Assembly (NCBI GenBank): GCA_041660925.1
Contig: JBAZVI010000013.1
Span: forward strand, 1-64,000
Length of the DNA: 64,000 bases
Direction of reading: 5' to 3'
DNA from: Elusimicrobiota bacterium
GTDB taxonomy: Bacteria > Elusimicrobiota > Elusimicrobia > UBA1565
Each line of letters starts with the position of its first letter. Position 1 is the stretch's first letter. Positions 20,592-30,174 of the stretch are shown here, piece after piece. Position numbers and translations under genes: made by a program. A model generated the notes under the pieces. It was not told the origin of the DNA, did no database searches, and worked only from the letters and a program-made list of their open reading frames with translations.

Positions 20592-21286
20592 GCGCGCACC
20601 GCGAGCTGCTCGAGGATGGTCTGCGCCGTGCGCGAGGGATCCTCGGCGAGCGCGATGGGGCGTCCGACCACGATGTAGCGGATGCCGAGCGCGGAGGCTT
20701 CGGCCGGGGTGATGTGGCGCTTCTGGTCGTGCGCGTCCCCGCCCGGCAGGCGGATGCCCGGCGTGATGAAGGTCGTCTCCGCGCCGAGGTCCTCGCGCAG
20801 GGCGGCGACCTCGTGGCCGGAGCAGATGATGCCGTCGACGTGGCGGCGGCCGTGCTCGGCGAGGCGGCGGGCGAGCGGGTGCACCGCCGCGTTGGGGTGC
20901 AGGGCCTTCACGTCGGCGTCGTTCATGCTGGTCAGCACCGTGACGCCCCAGAGGCGGGGGCGCGGATGGGTCTCGGCCGCGGCCTTGAGCATGTCGGCGC
21001 CGCCGAGCATGTGGAGGCTCAGCGAGAAGACCCCGAACGCCTGCGCCTCCTGGACCGCGTGGGCGACGGTCTGCGGGATGTCGTGGAGCTTGAGGTCGAG
21101 GAAGACCTCGCCGTCGCGCTTGCGCACGAGGTCGATGACGCGCCGGCCGTGCGCGAGGAACATGCGCAGGCCGACCTTGTAGTAGCGGACCTTGCCGTGG
21201 AGCTTGTCGATGAGCTGCTCCGCGGCGGAAACGCTGTCGAGGTCGAGGGCGACGATGAGTTCGGTGGGGGGATGCGTGTTCGTCAT
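20588..21286 (-). CDS. pyrF: Orotidine 5'-phosphate decarboxylase
   Basis: The 232-aa TIM-barrel enzyme decarboxylates OMP to UMP. The signature LIVALDLDS opens it, and FLDLKLHDIPQTV holds the Asp-Lys-Asp catalytic set. TPGIRLPGGDAHDQKR and YIVVGRPI form the phosphate-binding loops. The ATG at 21286 was chosen by homology and by its 4-nt overlap with pyrD; the open frame extends further upstream inside pyrD. It also overlaps pyrE by 4 nt. Confidence 0.97.
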   Translation of the reverse strand: MTNTHPPTELIVALDLDSVSAAEQLIDKLHGKVRYYKVGLRMFLAHGRRVIDLVRKRDGEVFLDLKLHDIPQTVAHAVQEAQAFGVFSLSLHMLGGADMLKAAAETHPRPRLWGVTVLTSMNDADVKALHPNAAVHPLARRLAEHGRRHVDGIICSGHEVAALREDLGAETTFITPGIRLPGGDAHDQKRHITPAEASALGIRYIVVGRPIALAEDPSRTAQTILEQLAVRA

Positions 21287-22380
21287 CGGGGTGTCTCCGC
21301 CATGGGATGGGAACGGCCGACGGCGTCGCGGACGCGCTCGAGACCCTGCTCGCGCATGAGGCGCAGCAGACCGCGCTTGATCTCGCGCGCCAGGTCCGGA
21401 CCGCGGAAGACGAGACCGGTGTAGACCTGGACGAGGGAGGCTCCCGCGCGGAGCTTCTGCCACGCGTCCTCGGGCTCGAGGATGCCCCCGCTGCCGATGA
21501 TCGGGAGGCGGCCGCCGGTGCGTCGTCGGACCTCGCGGATCATCGCGGTCGCGCGCTCGCGCAGCGGGGCGCCGCTCAGGCCTCCGCGCGTCGAAGCGAG
21601 GCCCTCGGGAAGGCCTTCGCGGGAGAGCGTCGTGTTGGTGCAGACGACGCCCGCGGACTCCCCGACGAGGAGGGGGAGGAGTTCCTCGAGCTCGCCGGGC
21701 TCGAGGTCGGGAGCGAGCTTCACGAACACGGGCTTGCCCTGCGGGTTGACGGACTTCAGAGCGGTGAGGATGCGCTCCAGGCGCAGGCGCTCCTGCAGGC
21801 GGCGCAGGCCCTCGGTGTTCGGCGAGGAGACGTTCAAGGTGAAATAGTCGGCGTGGGGCGCGAGCAGGGAGAAGGCGCGCGCGTACTCCTCGTGGGCGCG
21901 CTCGGCCGGGACGTCCTTGTTGATGCCGATGTTCGCTCCGACGGGGACGCGGCGGCCTTCGGGTCGGGCGCGGAAGCGGGCCAGGCGGGCGGCGGCGGCC
22001 TCGGCGCCCTCGTTGTTGAAGCCCATGCGGTTGACCACGGCCTCGCGTTCCGGGAAGCGGAAGAGGCGCGGGCGGGGGTTCCCGGGCTGGGGGCGCGCGG
22101 TCAAGGTGCCGAACTCCAGGAAGCCGAAGCCGAGCGCGGCCAGCGCGGGGCCCCCGACCGCGTCCTTGTCGTAGCCGGCCGCGAGGCCGACCGGGTTGGG
22201 GAAGCGCAGCCCCGCCACCGTCGTCTCCAGCGCCGGGTGCTCGAGACGGAAGAAGCGCTCGAGGAGCGCGGGGAAGGGCGGCAGGCTGCCGAGGCGCAGG
22301 AGGTCGAGGGAGAGCTCGTGGGCGGTCTCCGGCTCGAGGCGGAAGAAGCAGGGACGCAGCCAGCGCTCGTAGAGGTTCAT
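21283..22380 (-). CDS. pyrD: Dihydroorotate dehydrogenase, class 2 (quinone-dependent)
   Basis: The 365-aa FMN enzyme oxidises dihydroorotate to orotate, passing electrons to membrane quinones. Class 2 features are clear: an N-terminal amphipathic region (YERWLRPCFFRLEPETAHELSL), GLAAGYDKDA, VNRMGFNNEG, and NVSSPNTEGLR with the catalytic serine. It ends with an extension of about 25 residues past the usual end. It overlaps pyrC and pyrF by 4 nt each. Class 2 implies a respiratory chain with quinones. Confidence 0.96.
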   Translation of the reverse strand: MNLYERWLRPCFFRLEPETAHELSLDLLRLGSLPPFPALLERFFRLEHPALETTVAGLRFPNPVGLAAGYDKDAVGGPALAALGFGFLEFGTLTARPQPGNPRPRLFRFPEREAVVNRMGFNNEGAEAAAARLARFRARPEGRRVPVGANIGINKDVPAERAHEEYARAFSLLAPHADYFTLNVSSPNTEGLRRLQERLRLERILTALKSVNPQGKPVFVKLAPDLEPGELEELLPLLVGESAGVVCTNTTLSREGLPEGLASTRGGLSGAPLRERATAMIREVRRRTGGRLPIIGSGGILEPEDAWQKLRAGASLVQVYTGLVFRGPDLAREIKRGLLRLMREQGLERVRDAVGRSHPMAETPR

Positions 22381-23681
22381 CGGGCGCTCCGGGCGCGGAG
22401 GAAGACGACGCGTCCGCCCGAGACGGTCGCGCGCACGCGCCCCGGGAAGCGGCGGCCGATGAAGGGGGAGTTCCCGCTCTTCGAACGGAACTCCGGGCCG
22501 AGGGTGAAGGGGTCGTTCGGGTCGAGGACGCAGACGTCGGCGTCGGCGCCGCGCGTGAGCCGTCCCTTCGTCCGGAGGCCGAGGATCCTGGCCGGGCCGA
22601 GCGCGAGGCGCTCGGCGAGGCGGCGGCGGTCGAGCGTCCCGCGCCGCACGAGCTCGAGCGCCGCGGGTGCGAGCGTCTCCAGACCGATGACCCCGCACGG
22701 GGCGCGGCGCGCTCCGAGGGCCTTCTTCGCCGCCGCGTGGGGCGCGTGGTCGGTCGCGACGGCGCCGATCGTCCCGTCCGCGAGCCCCGCGAGCAGCGCC
22801 GCGCGGTCGGCGGCGGTCCGCAGCGGAGGGTTCATCTTGAAGAAGGGCGCGCGCGCCGCGGAGCGCGGGACGTCGTCCTCGTCGAGGAGCAGGTGGTGCG
22901 GGGCGGCTTCGGCGGTGACGGCGGCGCCGCGGCGTCGGGCCTCGCGCACGAGCGCGACGACGGCCGCGCAGCTGACGTGGCAGAGGTGCAGGCGGCCTCC
23001 GCAGAGCTCGGCGAGCAGGAGGTCGCGCAGGGAGGGGAGCGTCTCGGCCGCGTGCGGTATGCCGGGCACGCCGAGTCGGCGGGCCGCGCCCTCATGGAAG
23101 GCGCCCCCGCCGGCGAGGCCGGGGTCCTCGGCATGGTCGAGCAGGGGCCGGCCGGTCTCCCGCAGGGCCTCGAGCGCGCCGCGCAGGAGCGCGGAGTCCC
23201 CGACGGGGCGGCCGTCGTCGCTGAAGGCCGCGGCGCCGGCGGCCGCGAGAGCCTCGAAATCGACGAGGACGCGGCCTCCGAGGCCGCGGGTCACGGGGGC
23301 GGCGAAGAGGACCTCCACGGGGGAGTCGCGCCGGGCCCGCGCGCGAAGGGCCCGCAGGCGCGCGGGGCTGTCCGGGGTCGGGGAGGTGTTCGCCATCGCG
23401 ACGAGGGTCGTCACCCCTCCCGCGGCGGCCGCGCGGCCGCCGGTCGCGAAGGTCTCGTCCTCCTCTCGACCGGGCTCGCGCAGGTGGACGTGGAGGTCGA
23501 TGAGGCCGGGGAGGACCCAGCACCCGGCGGCGTTGAGCCGCGGGACGCCGCGCAGGCCGGGGCGCTCCGCGAGACCGCGGCCGACGGCCGCGACCTTCGG
23601 GCCTTCGAGGAGGACGTCGGCGGGAGCGTCGAGGTTCTGGGCGGGGTCGACGACGCGGCCGCCGGAGATCAGCAGGCGCAT
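22377..23681 (-). CDS. pyrC: Dihydroorotase (type I)
   Basis: The 434-aa metal-dependent amidohydrolase cyclises carbamoyl-aspartate to dihydroorotate. Visible motifs are DLHVHLREPG (metal site, substrate Arg), FSDDG, DHAED, LCHVS and ATDHAPH. These are typical of the longer type I bacterial enzyme, which often works with aspartate transcarbamoylase; pyrB lies in a different operon here (58630). pyrC overlaps the end of purD by 13 nt and pyrD by 4 nt. Confidence 0.96.
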   Translation of the reverse strand: MRLLISGGRVVDPAQNLDAPADVLLEGPKVAAVGRGLAERPGLRGVPRLNAAGCWVLPGLIDLHVHLREPGREEDETFATGGRAAAAGGVTTLVAMANTSPTPDSPARLRALRARARRDSPVEVLFAAPVTRGLGGRVLVDFEALAAAGAAAFSDDGRPVGDSALLRGALEALRETGRPLLDHAEDPGLAGGGAFHEGAARRLGVPGIPHAAETLPSLRDLLLAELCGGRLHLCHVSCAAVVALVREARRRGAAVTAEAAPHHLLLDEDDVPRSAARAPFFKMNPPLRTAADRAALLAGLADGTIGAVATDHAPHAAAKKALGARRAPCGVIGLETLAPAALELVRRGTLDRRRLAERLALGPARILGLRTKGRLTRGADADVCVLDPNDPFTLGPEFRSKSGNSPFIGRRFPGRVRATVSGGRVVFLRARSAR

Positions 23682-24949
23682 TCGGTGGAGGACGCCCCGA
23701 TGTCCCGGCGGAACTGCATCCCGGCGAAGCGGATGCGGTCGACGGCGGCGTAGGCGCGTTCGCGCGCGGCGTCGAGGTCGGGGCCGAGGGCGGTGACGCC
23801 GAGGACCCGGCCGCCCTTCACCCTCCAGAGGGGGCCCTCGCGGACCGTCCCCGCGTGGAAGACCAGGAGCTCCGCCTCCTCGGCGGGAGGAGCGATCGGC
23901 CCGGTGACGGCCGCGCCGGCGACGGGCGCTTCCGGATAGCCCTGCGCCGCGAGCACGACGCAGACGCAGGCGCCGGGCCGCTGGCGCAGGGGCGCCGCGC
24001 CCAGGCGGCCGTCGGCGGCCGCCTCCAGAAGGTCGAGGAGGTCGTCCTCGAGCAGGGGGAGGACCGCCTGCGTCTCGGGGTCGCCGAAGCGGGTGTTGAA
24101 CTCGAGGACCTTCGGGCCCTCGCGGGTGAGCATGAGACCGGCGTAGAGGACTCCGCGGAAGACGGTACCGTCGGCTTTGAGCCCCGAGAGGACCTTCTCG
24201 AAGACCTCGCGGCGGACGCGCTCGATGAGCTCGGGGGTCGCGGCGGGAGCGGGGGCGATGGCGCCCATGCCGCCGGTGTTCGGCCCCGCGTCGCCTTCGC
24301 GCAGGCGCTTGTGGTCCTGGCTCGAGGGGAGCAGGGCGAAGCGCTCCCCGTCGCAGACGGCCATGAGCGTGACCTCGCGGCCCTCCAGGAGCTCCTCGAG
24401 GACGACCGTCGCGCCGGCCGCCCCGTAGGTCTTGTCGAGCATGGCCTCGCGCAGCGCGCGTTCGGCCTCGCCCGGCTCGCGGCAGACGCTCACGCCCTTG
24501 CCGGCGGCGAGACCGTCGGCCTTCACGACGACGCGCGGGCCGAAGGAAGGAAGGGAAGCGAGCGCCTCCTCATGCCCGGTGCAGACGGCGAAGCGGGCGG
24601 TGGGTATGCCGTGGCGCTTCATGAAGAACTTGGCGAAGGACTTCGAGGACTCGAGCTGGGCCGCGGCCCGGGTCGGTCCGAAGACGCGCACGCCCTCGGC
24701 GGCGAGCGCGTCGGCCGCGCCGGCGGCGAGCGGGGCCTCGGGCCCGATGACGACGAGCCCGACGGCGCGCTCGCGGCAGAAGGAGACGATGCGGGGGAGG
24801 TCGAGCGCGTCGATGCCGGTCTGCTCGGCCAGCGGCGCCATCCCGGGGGAGCCGGGCGCCGCGTAGAGCCGCGTCAGGCGGGGGCTCTTCCTCAGCGCCC
24901 AGGCGATCGCATGCTCCCGGCCGCCGGCGCCCAGGATCAGCACGTTCAT
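23669..24949 (-). CDS. purD: Phosphoribosylamine-glycine ligase (GAR synthetase)
   Basis: The 426-aa ATP-grasp enzyme joins glycine to phosphoribosylamine (step 2). MNVLILGAGGREHAIAW opens it. VVVKADGLAAGKGV, SQDHKR, GPNTGGMGAIAP and LEFNTRFGDPETQAVLP are the family blocks. Length matches the norm (about 425-430 aa). It is coupled to purF (4-nt overlap) and to pyrC (13-nt overlap), the point where the operon passes from purine to pyrimidine genes. Confidence 0.97.
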   Translation of the reverse strand: MNVLILGAGGREHAIAWALRKSPRLTRLYAAPGSPGMAPLAEQTGIDALDLPRIVSFCRERAVGLVVIGPEAPLAAGAADALAAEGVRVFGPTRAAAQLESSKSFAKFFMKRHGIPTARFAVCTGHEEALASLPSFGPRVVVKADGLAAGKGVSVCREPGEAERALREAMLDKTYGAAGATVVLEELLEGREVTLMAVCDGERFALLPSSQDHKRLREGDAGPNTGGMGAIAPAPAATPELIERVRREVFEKVLSGLKADGTVFRGVLYAGLMLTREGPKVLEFNTRFGDPETQAVLPLLEDDLLDLLEAAADGRLGAAPLRQRPGACVCVVLAAQGYPEAPVAGAAVTGPIAPPAEEAELLVFHAGTVREGPLWRVKGGRVLGVTALGPDLDAARERAYAAVDRIRFAGMQFRRDIGASSTECAC

Positions 24950-26322
24950 TTCAGCGCCTCGCGGAAGTCGGGGATGGGGGTCGGGTAGCGGCCGGTGAAG
25001 CAGGAGGTGCAGAAATCGCGGGCGCCGAGCCCCTGGTCCCGGTGGACGACGCTGCGCAGGCCCTCGAGACTGAGGTAGTGGAGCGAGTCCACGCCGAGGA
25101 AGCGGCGGATGGAGTCGGAGCCGCGGCGCGAGGCGATGAGCTCACGGCGGCGCGGCGTGTCGATGCCGTAGAAGCAGGGGGAGACCACCGGCGGCGAGGA
25201 GAGGGCCATGTGGATCTTCCGCACGCCGGCCTCGCGGAGCATCCGGCAGATGATGCGCGAGGTGGTCCCGCGCACGATCGAGTCGTCGACGAGGACGACG
25301 CGGCGGCCTCCGAGCACCTCGCGCACGGGGATGAGCTTCAGACTCACCGAGGTGTTGCGCTGGCTCTGCGAGGGCTGGATGAAGGTCCGCCCGATATAGT
25401 GGCTGCGCGTGAATCCGAGCTCGAAGGGGATCCCCGACTCCTCGGCGAAGCCGATGGCGGAAGGGACGCCCGAGTCCGGGACCGGGACGACGATGTCCGC
25501 CTCGACGCCGAACATCTCCTTGGCCAGCTCGCGGCCGAAGGCGCGGCGCGTGCTCTGGACGCTGAGGTTGAAGACGCGGGAGTCGGGGCGGGCGAAGTAG
25601 ACCTGTTCGAAGACGCAGCAGGAGCGGTGCGGGGGCTCCGGGAAGGGGAAGCTCGAGCGCAGGCGCTTGCCCTCGAGGACCAGCATCTCGCCCGGCTCGA
25701 CCTCGCGCACGATCTTCGCCTCGAGCTGGCGCAGGGCCGTGGTCTCGGAGGCGACGACGTAGGCGCGGCCCAGGCGCCCGAGCACGAGGGGGCGGAAGCC
25801 GCGCGGGTCGCGCACGGCGATGAGCTTGCCCGGCGCGAGCAGGAGCAGGGAGTAGGCGCCCTGGACCTGGCGCAGGGCCCGGACCGCGGCGCGCTCGAGG
25901 TCTCCGCGCTCGCGCGCGATGAGGTGGACGACGACTTCGCTGTCGGTGTCGGTGCGGAAGATGGCTCCGCGTTTGCCGAGCTCGCGGCGCAGGCCCATGG
26001 CGTTGGTGAGGGTGCCGTTGTGGGCGATGGCCAGCGGGCCGCGGTGGTGGTCGAAGAGGAGGGGCTGCGCGTTGCGCAGGCTGCGCTCGCCGGCGGTCGC
26101 GTAGCGGACGTGGCCGACGGCGCAGGTGCCGCTCAGGCCCTCGAGAGCCGCCGGGCCGAGCGCGTCGGCGACGAGGCCGAGGCCGTGGCGGGCCTGCAGG
26201 CGGGTCCCGTCGTCGGCGACGACGCCGGCCGCCTCCTGGCCTCGATGCTGGAGCGCGTAGAGGGCCAGGACGGCGTTGCGGACGGCGTCACGGTCGCCGG
26301 AGATGCCGACTATTCCGCACAT
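24946..26322 (-). CDS. purF: Amidophosphoribosyltransferase
   Basis: The 458-aa enzyme makes phosphoribosylamine from PRPP and glutamine, the committed step of purine synthesis. It starts MCGIVG, so Cys2 becomes the N-terminal nucleophile without a long propeptide. The phosphoribosyltransferase motif is VVLVDDSIVRGTT. Cysteines expected to hold a 4Fe-4S cluster in the Bacillus-type enzyme are present: one in RSCCVFEQVYFARPDS, one in SPCFYGID and a CxxC in FCTSCFTGRYPT. The gene starts 80 nt after purQ, the longest gap among the upstream genes, and overlaps purD by 4 nt. Confidence 0.96.
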   Translation of the reverse strand: MCGIVGISGDRDAVRNAVLALYALQHRGQEAAGVVADDGTRLQARHGLGLVADALGPAALEGLSGTCAVGHVRYATAGERSLRNAQPLLFDHHRGPLAIAHNGTLTNAMGLRRELGKRGAIFRTDTDSEVVVHLIARERGDLERAAVRALRQVQGAYSLLLLAPGKLIAVRDPRGFRPLVLGRLGRAYVVASETTALRQLEAKIVREVEPGEMLVLEGKRLRSSFPFPEPPHRSCCVFEQVYFARPDSRVFNLSVQSTRRAFGRELAKEMFGVEADIVVPVPDSGVPSAIGFAEESGIPFELGFTRSHYIGRTFIQPSQSQRNTSVSLKLIPVREVLGGRRVVLVDDSIVRGTTSRIICRMLREAGVRKIHMALSSPPVVSPCFYGIDTPRRRELIASRRGSDSIRRFLGVDSLHYLSLEGLRSVVHRDQGLGARDFCTSCFTGRYPTPIPDFREALK

Positions 26323-26402
26323 CTTGAAATGCCGGGCTCCGACGGGTCCCGGCGCGACCTCCTTTTGCGGCGCTCAAAGACGGGACGGACGCGTCTCGCG
26401 GT

Positions 26403-27179
26403 TCAGGACGAGACGTACTTCACGGCGTTGCGGAAGATCTCGAGCCCGACGCCGTCCTTGCAGAAGGTCTGGCGCGTCCAGTTCGGATGATGCCACTTCG
26501 TGATGAAGCGCTCGGGGTGCGGCATCAGACCGAGGCAGTTGCCTTCCGGGTTCGTCAGGGCCGCGATGTTGAAGAGCGACCCGTTCGGGTTGTACGGATA
26601 GCCGGAGAACTTGCCTTCCTCATTGACGTACTGCATGAGGATGGCGCGCGTCTTCTTCAGGTGCTCGAGGACCTTCGGCGACTTCACGACGAAGCGGCCT
26701 TCCCCGTGGGCGACGGGCAGCTCGATGATCTCGGGCAGGCCCTGCACGAAGAAGGAGGAGCTCTGTAGGTTCAGGCGCAGGCGGACCCAGCGCGTCTCGA
26801 AGCGGTGGGACTCGTTGAAGCTCAGCGAGGCGGTCTGCTCGTTGTTCGGGGTCTGCGGCAGCAGGCCCGCCTTCACGAGGACCTGGAAGCCGTTGCAGAT
26901 GCCGATGACGGGACGGCCGCTGCGGATGAAGCCGCGCAGCTCGCGCAGGTGCGCGCGCAGCTCGTTGGCCAGGATCCGGCCGGCGCCGACGTCGTCGCCG
27001 TAGGTGAAGCCTCCGGGCAGGACGACCATCGCATGGTCCATGAGGCGGACCTTGCCGCCGCGCAGGCCTCGGACGTGCTCGACGACGGGCTGGGCGCCGA
27101 CCATCTTCAGCGCCAGCGCGGTCTCGACGTCGCAGTTCGTTCCGGCGGCGCGCAGGACCAGGGCCTTGGGAGCCTTCAT
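26403..27179 (-). CDS. purQ: FGAM synthase glutaminase subunit
   Basis: The 258-aa class I amidotransferase supplies ammonia to PurL. The nucleophile is in GICNGFQVL and the catalytic His/Glu are in LMPHPERF. LPGGFTYGDDVGAG is the oxyanion-region motif. It is a little longer than Bacillus PurQ (about 227 aa). The ATG at 27179 overlaps purL by 4 nt; homology starts at KALVLRAAGTNCD. It forms the PurSLQ complex with its two upstream neighbours. Confidence 0.96.
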   Translation of the reverse strand: MKAPKALVLRAAGTNCDVETALALKMVGAQPVVEHVRGLRGGKVRLMDHAMVVLPGGFTYGDDVGAGRILANELRAHLRELRGFIRSGRPVIGICNGFQVLVKAGLLPQTPNNEQTASLSFNESHRFETRWVRLRLNLQSSSFFVQGLPEIIELPVAHGEGRFVVKSPKVLEHLKKTRAILMQYVNEEGKFSGYPYNPNGSLFNIAALTNPEGNCLGLMPHPERFITKWHHPNWTRQTFCKDGVGLEIFRNAVKYVSS

Positions 27180-29638
27180 TGCGTGCGACCTCCTCCGTTG
27201 CGGACCATGGGACCGGCGAGCAGCAGGGCGGGCAGGGTCTTCTGCCAGGAGGCCTTCAGGTCCTGGAGGCCCTCCTCCATGCGGATGCGTCCATCGAGGC
27301 CGATGACGCGCAGCACGGGGTTGGCGAGCGTCGAACCGATGCGCGCGAGGACCGTGCCCTTCATGGCTTTGAGGAACTCCTTCTCGACGGCCGGGTCGAC
27401 CTCGACGAGGACGCGGCCCGGGGCCTCGGCGAAGAGGAGCAGCGCCTCGTCGGCGTCCTTGGCGCGCGGCATGCGGTCGAGGTCGAGCTCGAGGCCGAAC
27501 TCTCCGGAGAAGCCCATCTCGGCGGCCGCGGTCGCCAGGCCGCCTTCGCGCGGGTCGTGCGCGGAGAGGACGAGGCCCTTCATCGCGGCCTTGCCGAGCC
27601 GGCGGTAGGCGTCGCGCGAGGCGCGCAGGTCCACGTGAGGGATGGGACCGGCGGCCTCGAGGAACTCGGCGTAGAGCGAGCCGCCGAACTCGGAGCCCGT
27701 GCGGCCGATGAGGTAGAGCGCGTTGCGCGGCCCCTTGATGTCCATCGTCACGGCCTTGCGGATGTCGGGGACCGGCGCGAGCGCCGTGACGAGGAGCGTG
27801 CCGGGGATGGAGTGCGCGCGGCCCTTCGCGTCGCGGTAGACGTTGTGCAGCGAGTCCTTGCCGGAGATGAAGGGCGTCTCGAAGCCGAGCGCCGCGTCGC
27901 GGCAGCCCTCGGCGGCGCGCATGAGCCCGCCGAGCTGTCGCGGGTCGCCGGGGTCGCCCCAGCAGAAGTTGTCGAGCAGCGCGGCGCGCGACACGTCGGC
28001 GCCGACGCAGGCGAGTCCCGCGAGCGCCTCGTCGGCGCAGGCGAGCGCCATCGCGTAGGGGTCGCTCTTCCCGAGCGCGGGGTTGAGGCCGTTGGCCACG
28101 GCGAAGCCGCGGTGTTCCTCGGGCGCGCCGGTGACGGCGAGCGGCCAGATGACGCAGGCGTCGCCCGGGCCGTCGTGGTGCACGCCCTGCAGAGGCTTGA
28201 TCACCGTGCCGGCCTGGACCTCGTGGTCGTACTGCCGGATGATCCACTCGCGGCTGCAGACGTTGGGGTGCGAGAGCGCGCGGTGCAGGAGCTCCGGGAA
28301 GCGGGAGCTCTCGATGCGCGGGCGCGGGGAGTGCTCGGTCTTCGGCGGCTCCCAGACCGCTTCCTGCTCCGAGCGGGGCAGGCCGTGGTGGAGGAACTCG
28401 AGGTCGAGGTCGGCGAGACGCTCTTCTCCATGGGAGACTTCGAGGCGGCCGGTGGAGGTGAAGGTCCCGAGCACGCAGGTCTCGACGTCCTCGGCGGCGA
28501 AGAGCTCCTGCAGGGCCTTGAGGTTCTTCGGCGGCACGGCGAGCACCATGCGCTCCTGGGCCTCGGAGAGCCAGATCTCCCAGGGAGCGAGGTCGGCCAC
28601 CTTGAGCAGGGCCTTGGAGAGGTCGATGCGGGCGCCGCCCTTGCCGGCGACGCGCGCGGCCATCTCGCCGACCGCGGAAGAGAACCCGCCGGCGCCGCAG
28701 TCGGTGAGCGCGCGGTAGAGCCGGGCGTCGCGGGCGCGCAGCAGGCCGTCGAGCAGGCGCTTCTCCATGATGGCGTGGCCGATCTGCACGGCCGAGGAGT
28801 CGGTCGAGGCGTCGAGGGCCGTCGAGGAGAAGGTCGCCCCGTGCAGGCCGTCGCGGCCCGTGCGGCCGCCGGCGGCGACCACGAGGTCTCCGGGCTCGAT
28901 GCGCGAATGGACGGCGTCGCGCGGCATGAGGCCGACGGTGCCGACGAAGACGAGAGGGTTGCGCAGGTAGCCGTCGTCGAAGTACAGGCCTCCCGAAGGG
29001 GTCGGGATGCCCATGCGGTTCCCGTAGTCGCGCACCCCGGCCACGACCGAGGTGAGGCCCCGGCGGGGGTGGAGCACCTCGTCGGGCAGCTCTCCGGCGC
29101 GCTCGGGCGAGCAGAAGCAGAAGACGTCGGTGTTGAGCACCGGCTTGGCGCCGAGGCCCACGCCGAGGACGTCGCGGATGACTCCGCCGACGCCGGTCTC
29201 GGCGCCGCCGTAGGGCTCGAGCGCGCAGGGGTGGTTGTGGGTCTCGACCTTGACGGCGAGCGCCCAGCGCTTGTCGAACTCGACGACCCCGGCGTTGTCC
29301 TCGAAGACGGAGAGGCACCAGGGCTTCTTGAGCCGGCGCGTCGCAGCCATCACGGTCTCGGCCAGGGGGTTCTTGAGCAGGCGCGTCGACTTCCCGTCCT
29401 TGAGGCGGACCGGGCTCGTGAAAGTCTTGTGCTTGCAGTGCTCGGACCAGGTCTGGGCGAGGGTCTCGACCTCGGCGCGGGTCGGCTCGCGGCGCAGGCG
29501 GCGGAAATGGGCCTGGATGGCGGCGAGTTCGGGGGCGCTCAGCGACCAGCCGCAGCGGACGTTGAGCTCCATGAGCGCCTTCGGCGCGGCATCGAGCCAG
29601 GAGGGGCGGGTCTCGGCGGGCGGGGGAGCGGTGCTCAC
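27176..29638 (-). CDS. purL: FGAM synthase, small-type PurL subunit
   Basis: The 820-aa enzyme converts FGAR to FGAM with ATP and ammonia. It is the small type that needs PurS and PurQ. The blocks [46 protein letters not shown] and [13 protein letters not shown] are present. It is longer than Bacillus PurL (742 aa), with extra residues spread through loops. It starts at a GTG forming a GTGA overlap with purS, and its TGA overlaps the purQ ATG. Confidence 0.96.
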   Translation of the reverse strand: MSTAPPPAETRPSWLDAAPKALMELNVRCGWSLSAPELAAIQAHFRRLRREPTRAEVETLAQTWSEHCKHKTFTSPVRLKDGKSTRLLKNPLAETVMAATRRLKKPWCLSVFEDNAGVVEFDKRWALAVKVETHNHPCALEPYGGAETGVGGVIRDVLGVGLGAKPVLNTDVFCFCSPERAGELPDEVLHPRRGLTSVVAGVRDYGNRMGIPTPSGGLYFDDGYLRNPLVFVGTVGLMPRDAVHSRIEPGDLVVAAGGRTGRDGLHGATFSSTALDASTDSSAVQIGHAIMEKRLLDGLLRARDARLYRALTDCGAGGFSSAVGEMAARVAGKGGARIDLSKALLKVADLAPWEIWLSEAQERMVLAVPPKNLKALQELFAAEDVETCVLGTFTSTGRLEVSHGEERLADLDLEFLHHGLPRSEQEAVWEPPKTEHSPRPRIESSRFPELLHRALSHPNVCSREWIIRQYDHEVQAGTVIKPLQGVHHDGPGDACVIWPLAVTGAPEEHRGFAVANGLNPALGKSDPYAMALACADEALAGLACVGADVSRAALLDNFCWGDPGDPRQLGGLMRAAEGCRDAALGFETPFISGKDSLHNVYRDAKGRAHSIPGTLLVTALAPVPDIRKAVTMDIKGPRNALYLIGRTGSEFGGSLYAEFLEAAGPIPHVDLRASRDAYRRLGKAAMKGLVLSAHDPREGGLATAAAEMGFSGEFGLELDLDRMPRAKDADEALLLFAEAPGRVLVEVDPAVEKEFLKAMKGTVLARIGSTLANPVLRVIGLDGRIRMEEGLQDLKASWQKTLPALLLAGPMVRNGGGRTQ

Positions 29639-30174
29639 AGCTGCTCGACCTTCGTGCGGTGGATGAGGGGGTTGGCGAGCAGCTTGTTCACGATGCGCTC
29701 CATCTGTCCGGGATGCACGCGGCCGAGGATCTGGTAGGCGACGCCGGTGCGCACGCGGGCCGGCTCGGGCAGGCCGAGGTCGACGACCGCCTTGCGCACG
29801 CTCTCGCCCACCGGGTCGGTGACCTGCGGCTTGAGCCAGACCTCGACGCGCCAGTGGGGGCCGATGAGGAAGGCCGTCGTCGAGGCCGAGGAATCGGTGC
29901 GGAAATCCTGGGTGATGGGGTCGCAGAGGAGCCCCTTGCCGATGAGCTGGATCTGAGAGGACGAGAGCTTGCCGGAGATCTCGTAGAGCGAGGTCACCCG
30001 GACCTCGCGCGCGCCGGTGATGCCGAGCGCCGGGAGCTGGACCAGCACGGACTGTCCGGGGGAGTCCCCGACGCCGAGCTTGGGCGCGACCTCCACGACG
30101 TAGGTCGGCAGGGACGGGGCGGAGTGCGGCGGCCGCGTCGAGGGAGCGGCGAGGGTCTCATTGAGGGGCTTCAT
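29635..30174 (-). CDS. purS: Tandem-duplicated PurS subunit of FGAM synthase
   Basis: PurS is normally an 80-90-aa dimer that bridges PurL and PurQ. This protein is 179 aa and contains two PurS-like units. Unit 1 (about residues 24-94) reads [18 protein letters not shown] to [12 protein letters not shown]. Unit 2 (about 108-179) reads [18 protein letters not shown] to [11 protein letters not shown]. Unit 2 is closer to the consensus (LLANP motif). The N-terminal 20 residues are a Pro-rich tail. The ATG at 30174 overlaps purC by 4 nt. A covalent PurS pair mimics the PurS-like N-terminal domain of large PurL enzymes. Confidence 0.9.
   Translation of the reverse strand: MKPLNETLAAPSTRPPHSAPSLPTYVVEVAPKLGVGDSPGQSVLVQLPALGITGAREVRVTSLYEISGKLSSSQIQLIGKGLLCDPITQDFRTDSSASTTAFLIGPHWRVEVWLKPQVTDPVGESVRKAVVDLGLPEPARVRTGVAYQILGRVHPGQMERIVNKLLANPLIHRTKVEQL

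Noticed and set aside
26357..26366. Strong AAAAGGAGGT on the minus strand between purQ and purF
   Set aside because: The purF ATG is more than 30 nt downstream and no ATG, GTG or TTG start lies at the right distance, so I do not call a small gene or an alternative purF start.
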